NCBI GenBank assembly: GCA_964035545.1
Contig: CAXIUT010000099.1
Coordinates: 34,021 to 98,020, forward strand
Direction of reading: 5' to 3'
DNA from: Bugula neritina
Taxonomy: Eukaryota; Bryozoa; Gymnolaemata; Cheilostomatida; Bugulidae
Length of the DNA stretch: 64,000 nucleotides
Made by a program: the position numbers and the translations under genes. The notes beneath the pieces were generated by a model. It was not told where the DNA came from and did not search any database. It saw nothing but the letters and a program-made list of their open reading frames with translations. Each line of letters opens with the position of its first letter. Within the stretch, counting starts at the first letter, position 1. Shown one piece after another: positions 57,647 to 64,000 of this stretch.

Positions 57647-59983
57647 ATGCCTAGGAGAAGATAAAAGAGAACTGATACTTAAAATTCAGATGACTATGAT
57701 GAGAAACCACAAAAAGAGAGAGTTTCGTATTTTGGTACTGTACGGATCAATAGGACCATAGCTCCTGATCAAATTGAAGGAGATGATTCATCAAAATATT
57801 CTATACTTGCTTGGGCCAATTCACTGCAGGCTCAAAGGTTGCTTCAATGGCCAGAGAGGAAGTAGTTATTTAGAAGAGCACTTTAATGTCTGCCTCATTC
57901 ATATAAAATATGGCATATGTATCTTCAATAATTTATGGATTTCTGTTCATCTCGTTCACTTCGATCAAAGTAATGGAACGAGTTGAATATTGCATTTGAT
58001 GAGGCGATTAGTCGATTGCCTAAGATGCCTCGGATTTGGTTGATGTATGCTGAAACTTTAGAAAAACAACAGATGGTATCAAAGGCAAGATAAGTCTACA
58101 ATTGGTCTTTTAGAAATTTACCATTGACTCAACATTAAAAAATATGGCATAGATTTTCATTATGGTCAATGAAATTAGATAACACTGCAACTGCTTTGAG
58201 AGTAGTTCCCAGATATTTGAAAATAAATCCTGATTTCAAGGAAACTTATGCTGAATACTTATTTGAAAAAAAAATGTTTGATAAAGGAGCAGCAGTTATA
58301 CAAGAGATACTTGAAGATAATGGATATCATAGTAAAGCTGGCAAGGATAAGAAAATATTTTATTTTTAGATGATAGAACTAGTGACTTAACATCCAGATG
58401 ATATAAAGTGTATTAATGGGTACATATTCATAAGAGATGCATTGAAGTTATACCCTGAGGATGCTGGTAAAGTTTGGGTGAAAATAAGTGATTATTTTAT
58501 TAGATTAGGAGAATTTTAAAAAGCTAGAATGATATTATAAGAAGCAATTGAATCCATTGATAATGCTAAAGATTTTGGTATCATATTTAGTGCCTATATT
58601 AAATTTTCATAAGAAATGATTACTGCCCTTGCTAATTAAGAAATTCAATCTCAGTATGAAGTTGTTTAAACTGATAATGTGGATTACTAAATTAAAAGTA
58701 GAATTTAAAGATTATAAAAATTATTGAAAAGACAACCTTACCTCTTATTAAATATTTCTATCAAAAAAAATCCAAATTAAGTACAAAATTGGTTAAATTT
58801 AATAAAACTTTATCAAAAAGCTGAAGAAATCGATCAATGTTTCTAAGTGATAGAAAGAGCAATCGATGCTATTAACCCTTAGCTTACAGAAGGTAAACTT
58901 TCAGATATTTGGATTTAATTTTCTAAGATTTTACAAAATCAAAGATAAATTAAAAAATGTAATTTAGTATTACATCAAGCCACTCAAGTTCCATTTAGAA
59001 TGATGGAAGATTATTTATCAATTTGGAGAAGATGGGTAGAAATGCTTCTAGAATAAAGATATTATGAAGATTCTTTAAGAGTTATAAAACATGTTCTTTT
59101 CAGAAAAAGAAAAGATTTAGATCCTAAAACAAAAAGTATTGAAGAAGCCCTTAAAGTTCATGCTACATTATGGCAGCTATATATTGATTTATAAATCAAT
59201 TTCGGTAATTTCGATACCATAAAAACAGCATTTGAAAGGTGCAGAGAGCATAGAAGTCTTACACCTTTGATGTTGCTTAATTATACAACATTCCTTTGGT
59301 AGAATACTTACTTTTAGGAGACTTTTAGAGTATTTTAATTTGCTCTTTCGAATTTTAAATGGCCCAGTTTAAATTAAATTTGGCTTGATTATATTAACAA
59401 ATTTATAACTCGCTATGGTAATTCAGCAGCTGGTGTAGAAAGAGCCAGATCTATGTTTGAAAGACTGTTCAAAGATATTCCTAAAGAGCATGCTGGTATT
59501 TTCTTTTATATTTATGCATAATTTTAATAGTAGTATGGTTTATATTCTCATGCTATTGAGATCTATGATAGAATGGTGAGAGGAGTTCTTCCAACTGAAA
59601 AATTCCAGGCGTATTCGATATATATCGCTAAAGTAGCCAAATTATTAGGAATTACTAAAACAAGACCAGTATTTGAAGATGCATTGCACAACTTAAAGGA
59701 GGGATAAATTTTGATTTTAGGGAGAAAATATGTAGAGTTAGAGACTAATTTGGGAGAAATATAAAGAGCAAGAGGAGTATTTGGTTATATTGGTCAATTT
59801 ACTGATCCTAAAGATGATATGAATGCTTTATGGCGAGATTGGGAGAAATTTTAAGTCTAGTATGGAGATAAGGAGAGCTATAAAGAATATTTAAGAATTA
59901 AGCGATCAGTTGAGGCTAAATATGCTATGCTTCCTCCAGATTTGTAAAAAATATAGACTCAAGTAAAGAGTGGTCTTGTGTGA
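57647..59983 (+). CDS. SYF1: SYF1/XAB2-like splicing factor (778 aa)
   Basis: ATG 57647 to TGA 59981, single exon, 61 nt after the preceding gene. HAT repeats run throughout (IWHMYLQQFMDFCSSRSLRS, RIWLMYAETLEKQQMVSKAR, IWRRWVEMLLEQRYYEDSLR, IWLDYINKFITRYGNSAAGV). It ends ALWRDWEKFQVQYGDKESY and LRIKRSVEAKY, the SYF1 C-terminal signature. It is a scaffold of the Prp19-associated complex in the spliceosome. This is the clearest link in the window to the machinery that must cut 20-nt introns. The related HAT protein Clf1/CRNKL1 is less likely because of the C-terminal signature. Confidence 0.85.
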
Positions 59984-60111
59984 TAAATGCTTATTTGATT
60001 AAATATTATGATCAAAATATATTTAAGCTTTTAAAATATATTAATTTTACTTGATTACAAGTTATCAACGTTGCTTTATATAATTCTGACAATTATTCTA
60101 ATTTCAAACAG

Positions 60112-61760
60112 ATGTCAAACGAAAAAGTAAAGCTTTCTTAATCTAGCAACTTAAGGAAGAAATTCATCGTTTAAACTAGTAACTTAGAAAGCTTTAAGAA
60201 GAGAAAGAGGCTCATGAACATGAAAATAAAAAGCTATTGCTCGAGGTATGATAACAATTAGATAGGCTAATACAAAATTAGATTTTCAGACTCGGAAAGC
60301 TGATTAATACTAACAAAAATATAAAGAGACTCTTAAATATAAAAACCAAGAATAAGAATTGAAGGAATTTGATAAAAAATTACAAGATAAATAGAACTAA
60401 ATCATCAAACTCATGAGAGTAGATCATTAAAAAACTCAATAAATGCAGAGTCTTCTTGAATAAAATGATTAACTAAAGAAAAATGGCAGTAAGCTATAAA
60501 GTGATCTCAATCAGATAAAGTAGGCAGCTCTTAATGCGATAGTTGACAAGGATACAACAATTAACGAATTAACTGATAAATTAGAATAGTACTAGAATTC
60601 ATAAAATATTAATAACTTGAAAGCTTTGATGGCTGATATGCAATAGAAGTATGGAGAGTTGGAATAAAAAATGGATCAAACTAAACTTTAATGCAATCAG
60701 ATTATTGAAGCAAAAGATGAAGAGATAAGTGAGTTAAATTAAAGGATAATTTCTTTAAAAGACAAAAATGAAGAAAGGATCTCACGAATGGAACAAGAGA
60801 TAGTTAACTATGAAAAACATATCGAATAGATAACTGCAGAGAGAGATTATGATCAAAATTATTAAGAAAAATATTATCATACTGAATAAAGGCTTAGAAA
60901 AACATAGAAAAAGTTAGTTGATTTAGAACAGCATACAGCAGATTAGAAAGATTAGCTAGTTCAAGCTATTCAAAAATTAGAGCAAGATCAGTAGCATTTT
61001 AAGAATCAAAGTGAATAACTTAAAGATGTCAGAGGTAAAATGGCACATTTTGAGAAGTTAACTGAGTCGATAAAAAAAGAATGGGATTAACAGAAGTCTA
61101 AATATGAAAAGACAAATGAATAAAGTATAAGAAAGATAAGTCAACTTTAAAATTTTAAGAAAATAACAAACGATAATTTATCGATAAAAAATCAAGAAAT
61201 AGAAAGGTTAAAAGCAGATATTTAATAAAACAAGTTGAAATAAATACCTAACTTAAATAATAAGGCTGGATCAAGTGTGACTTCTCCTCAAAAGACTTCA
61301 TAAGATAGTACTGGTTTGATTGAAAAACTTAAAAAGCAAAACAAGGATCTTTAGTAAGCAGTAAGTAATTTAATATTTAGAATGAATCTTTAAAGAGAAA
61401 GGTAGAAGAACAAACAAAAGAACTTCAATAATCAAGACAGAAGCTATTGCAGGCTAAAAGTTCAGGAAGTCATGAGGAGGTAAACAAATTGTAGGTAAAA
61501 ATGGAAGAACTTACATCATATCTTAAGAAGGTAGAAGTAAATTATTATTTATAAAGTGTGATATGTTGATGAAGAAGATAACACATGCTGAAGACTAAAA
61601 CTTTTGGTCGATTAAGGAGAAAAAGTATAAAGAGGAGATAGAAAATATGAACAAAAAATTCAAAAAATAAAATTCTTAGTTGCTAGAAAGAATCGATCGG
61701 ATGAAGAAGTTGGTTCCAAAGGATAAAAAAACAGATTACTATCAATCAGGATTTAAATGA
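60112..61760 (+). CDS. Long coiled-coil protein (522 aa)
   Basis: ATG 60112, four 20-nt introns (60127-60146, 60246-60265, 61361-61380, 61537-61556), TGA 61758. After intron removal the protein is one continuous heptad-rich coil (QLKEEIHRLNQQLRKLQEEK; LTDKLEQYQNSQNINNLKAL; MDQTKLQCNQIIEAKDEEIS) with a short break around NKAGSSVTSPQKTSQDS. Likely structural, such as Golgi, basal body or cytoskeletal. No specific family recognised. Confidence 0.75.
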
Positions 61761-62039
61761 TTGCTGTTTCTTTATCTAATACTGATAATTAAGCCGTTTA
61801 GATGTTGTTTTGAAATTATTTTTTTGTTTTATTAATGAAGTTCACAATTTTGTATCTATCAAATTATCCTCGATATATTGTATAGCTTTTAATAGCTTTT
61901 ATCAACTATCAAACTTATTAAGAGTGCTAAAGTCTTTCAGTTAAATCGAGATTTAGGCACAATAACTGATTTTTCAATATCAACCCATTTTAATAATAAT
62001 AAAAAAATATCTATCAATCATTATTTTTGTAGAAGTCAG

Positions 62040-63753
62040 TCAAACATGCTTTTACAACTCACTGCAAAGATTTTACCAATATATCATTGGAAAACGTATC
62101 TACATGGCTAACCTATCAGTCTAATAATTAGCTATTGTATATTAAGGAAGAATATGAGCCATACTGACTAGACTTGATGTAGAAGATTTTCTTGTCATTG
62201 ACAAGTGACCATTCATTTATTTTTTAAGTGCTTTGATCAAAGGCTGAGGAGAATTATCTTTTAGAAATAGATTTAGGTTTGATTTATTATCATTAATAAG
62301 ACAGCAAAAAGTTGGTATGTATACATCTCTAAGATATGAATCCATGATGTATTGTACGGGTAGATTGAAAATTTCTTAGAGTAATCCGGCTTCAAAAAGT
62401 TTTTTTTAACTGATTCGATCATCGAATGAGAGGTATCCTAAAAGAATAATCAGCTCATTTAACAAGGATCTAGCATGTCCATTTTAATTATACTATTCCA
62501 TCTATCTTTTACAGTATCTAATCAAAGTACAAAAAGGACCAATAACAGAATTGATAAGTCCTTCACATTTACTATCGGATACTATCTTTCGAAAAGATGG
62601 AAGAGATCCTTCGCAGCAGCAATTAAGAATCTTAAGAGTGAGACCCATACAACACTAAGTAGCGATTGGATAGCTATCAGGAAGGAGTTATCCTGTCGGT
62701 ACACTTTAAGTTTCTTTAAGTTGGATAAAATAGCTGAGTAAAAAGGGAACAATAAATTAAACTAACTTAAAAAGATAACCTTGATTTGAATATTATTTGA
62801 TTGACTAGTTTGGGAGAGAGTAGTCAGGTTGAAGTTTCGGGCATGCTCTTCTCATGACAAATAACATGAACCTTAGCAATTATAGAGTTGTTTCAGTTTA
62901 AATAATAGTTTCTTCTTGAATAAATTGCTAGCAAAGAGGATTTTTTATTTTTTTGAATATTTGCGAACAAAGGATAAGCTCTACTGTGGTTTCTGTAATA
63001 GAATGGATGCCTTCTTCTATATGAGAGAATCGATACCTTTTGATTTATGCAAAAGCAGGGAATTGATTATTTTGAATGTGAGATATTGAATATTGATATA
63101 TGACTGTGAGGAAACTTTCTTTTATTCTCTTCCTAAAATCCAATTTCCAAAAGAAACTAATCCATTTAGTCTGTTTGTCAAAATCAAATAATCTCTGTTC
63201 GTTCCTACAGAGGCAAACGTATGAAGCACTTTGAAACCTAGCTAATCATGATCGTACATAGCTCAAGACCTCTTAAAAGTTGAGTGAACTCAGCTTTATG
63301 CAGGCTGGGCACTTTGGGTAATAGTTCAAATAGTGCTGGAATGAAACGTGACTGTCTTAACAGATGAAGATCTAATTCCTTTTTAGCTTCTACCAACTTG
63401 TTGATATCTCTCGATATGATTTCGATTGCCTAGTAGTCTCTATTTTGAAACTTGGTTTGCTTTTCTAGGTCGAGAGTCAGTTTCATTATCCGTTGTTTTT
63501 TTGTGCTGCTGATTTCTTTGCTGGCAAGACACTTATCATCATGTTGCAAACCCATGTTATTGAGTTTTTGTCTAAGTTTACGATACTTGAGTTTGGTGTC
63601 TGCTTTTGTGGGTTCTTATTCTAGCAACAGTTAGTGTTTGGGATCTAAAAGTTATGTTTGTTCGATTGTTAGTTCAGAGCTGGCTTCAGTGCAGGTCTGG
63701 TTGTCTTCTTTGAGACTATCAGGAGGAGTATTTCTGTTTTTGGAAACCTACAT
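62040..63753 (-). CDS. SCAPER-like protein C-terminal-type helical repeat protein (557 aa)
   Basis: ATG 63753 (MQVSKNRNTPPDSL), two 20-nt introns (63238-63257, 63017-63036), TGA 62040. A basic coiled N-terminal part is followed by helical repeats (RFIPALFELLPKVPSLHKAE; VLHTFASVGTNRDYLILTNR) and a C-terminal block LLNELIILLGYLSFDD, FNLPVQYIMDSYLRDVYIPT and RFPMIYWQNL, resembling the end of SCAPER (S-phase cyclin A-associated protein in the ER, with ciliary roles). The start codon lies 74 nt from the telomere. An alternative start 5' of it would need a 26-nt intron. Confidence 0.65.
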
Positions 63754-63827
63754 CAATAAGATGATATTTTTACAATTAAATTTGAATTCAAAGATCTACT
63801 CGTCATCATCATCAAATATTCTTTAAT

Positions 63828-64000
63828 GGGGTTGGGGTTGGGGTTGGGGTTGGGGTTGGGGTTGGGGTTGGGGTTGGGTGGGGTTGGGGTTGGGGTTGGG
63901 GTTGGGGTTGGGGTTGGGGTTGGGGTTGGGGTTGGGGTTGGGTGGGGTTGGGGTTGGGGTTGGGGTTGGGGTTGGGGTTGGGGTTGGGGTTGGGGTTGGG
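63828..64000 (+). repeat. Right-end telomere (GGGGTT)n of the right chromosome
   Basis: 173 nt of G4T2 repeat up to the window end, with two identical irregular units (GGGT in place of GGGGTT) whose odd T lies at 63879 and 63943, 64 nt apart. Confidence 0.97.

Overview
The window is macronuclear DNA of a ciliate. Three observations support this. Long (CCCCAA)n/(GGGGTT)n telomere tracts occur at 12487-12556, 20409-20477, 20678-20776 and 63828-64000. Genes read through TAA and TAG as glutamine and stop only at TGA. The genes are packed tens of bases apart and interrupted by tiny GTA...TAG introns, 30 of which I place at exactly 20 nt. Pure G4T2 telomeres plus TAR=Gln suggest an oligohymenophorean-like ciliate, and the micro-introns recall Paramecium, but I cannot name the species. 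Standard-code ORF calls are mostly fragments or wrong-frame shadows here; coordinates below use the ciliate code.

Left part (1-20477), a subtelomeric family region: two cysteine-rich type I membrane (surface antigen-like) genes, the first cut by the window edge. They are separated by a small basic ORF and decayed pieces of a NAF1-like gene. Four secreted, repeat-rich DUF642/galactose-binding-like genes follow (7319-20352), with near-identical upstream modules. The second ends in an in-frame internal telomere tract, and the fourth stops 57 nt before a right-hand telomere. A 200-N gap then joins that telomere to a left-hand telomere, so the scaffold glues separate chromosomes together.

Right part (20678-64000): an apparently complete macronuclear chromosome of about 43 kb, telomere to telomere, with about 30 genes on both strands. 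Recognisable: a kinesin, an EF-hand protein, a C39-like peptidase, a protein kinase, a CENP-C-motif protein, importin-alpha-like, NAF1-like, a third surface antigen gene, an ADP-ribosyltransferase-TPR protein, a C2 protein, IST1, a SAPS-like phosphatase subunit, a FAD monooxygenase-DUF4166-SDR triple fusion, katanin p80, sulfide:quinone oxidoreductase-like, MCM4, SYF1 and SCAPER-like. Most are housekeeping, cytoskeletal or ciliary functions with no operon logic.

The two parts are linked by a segmental duplication. The block [32688 gene - NAF1 - small basic ORF - surface antigen] on the right chromosome is echoed, with decayed flanks, around the surface antigen gene at 2328-6286.
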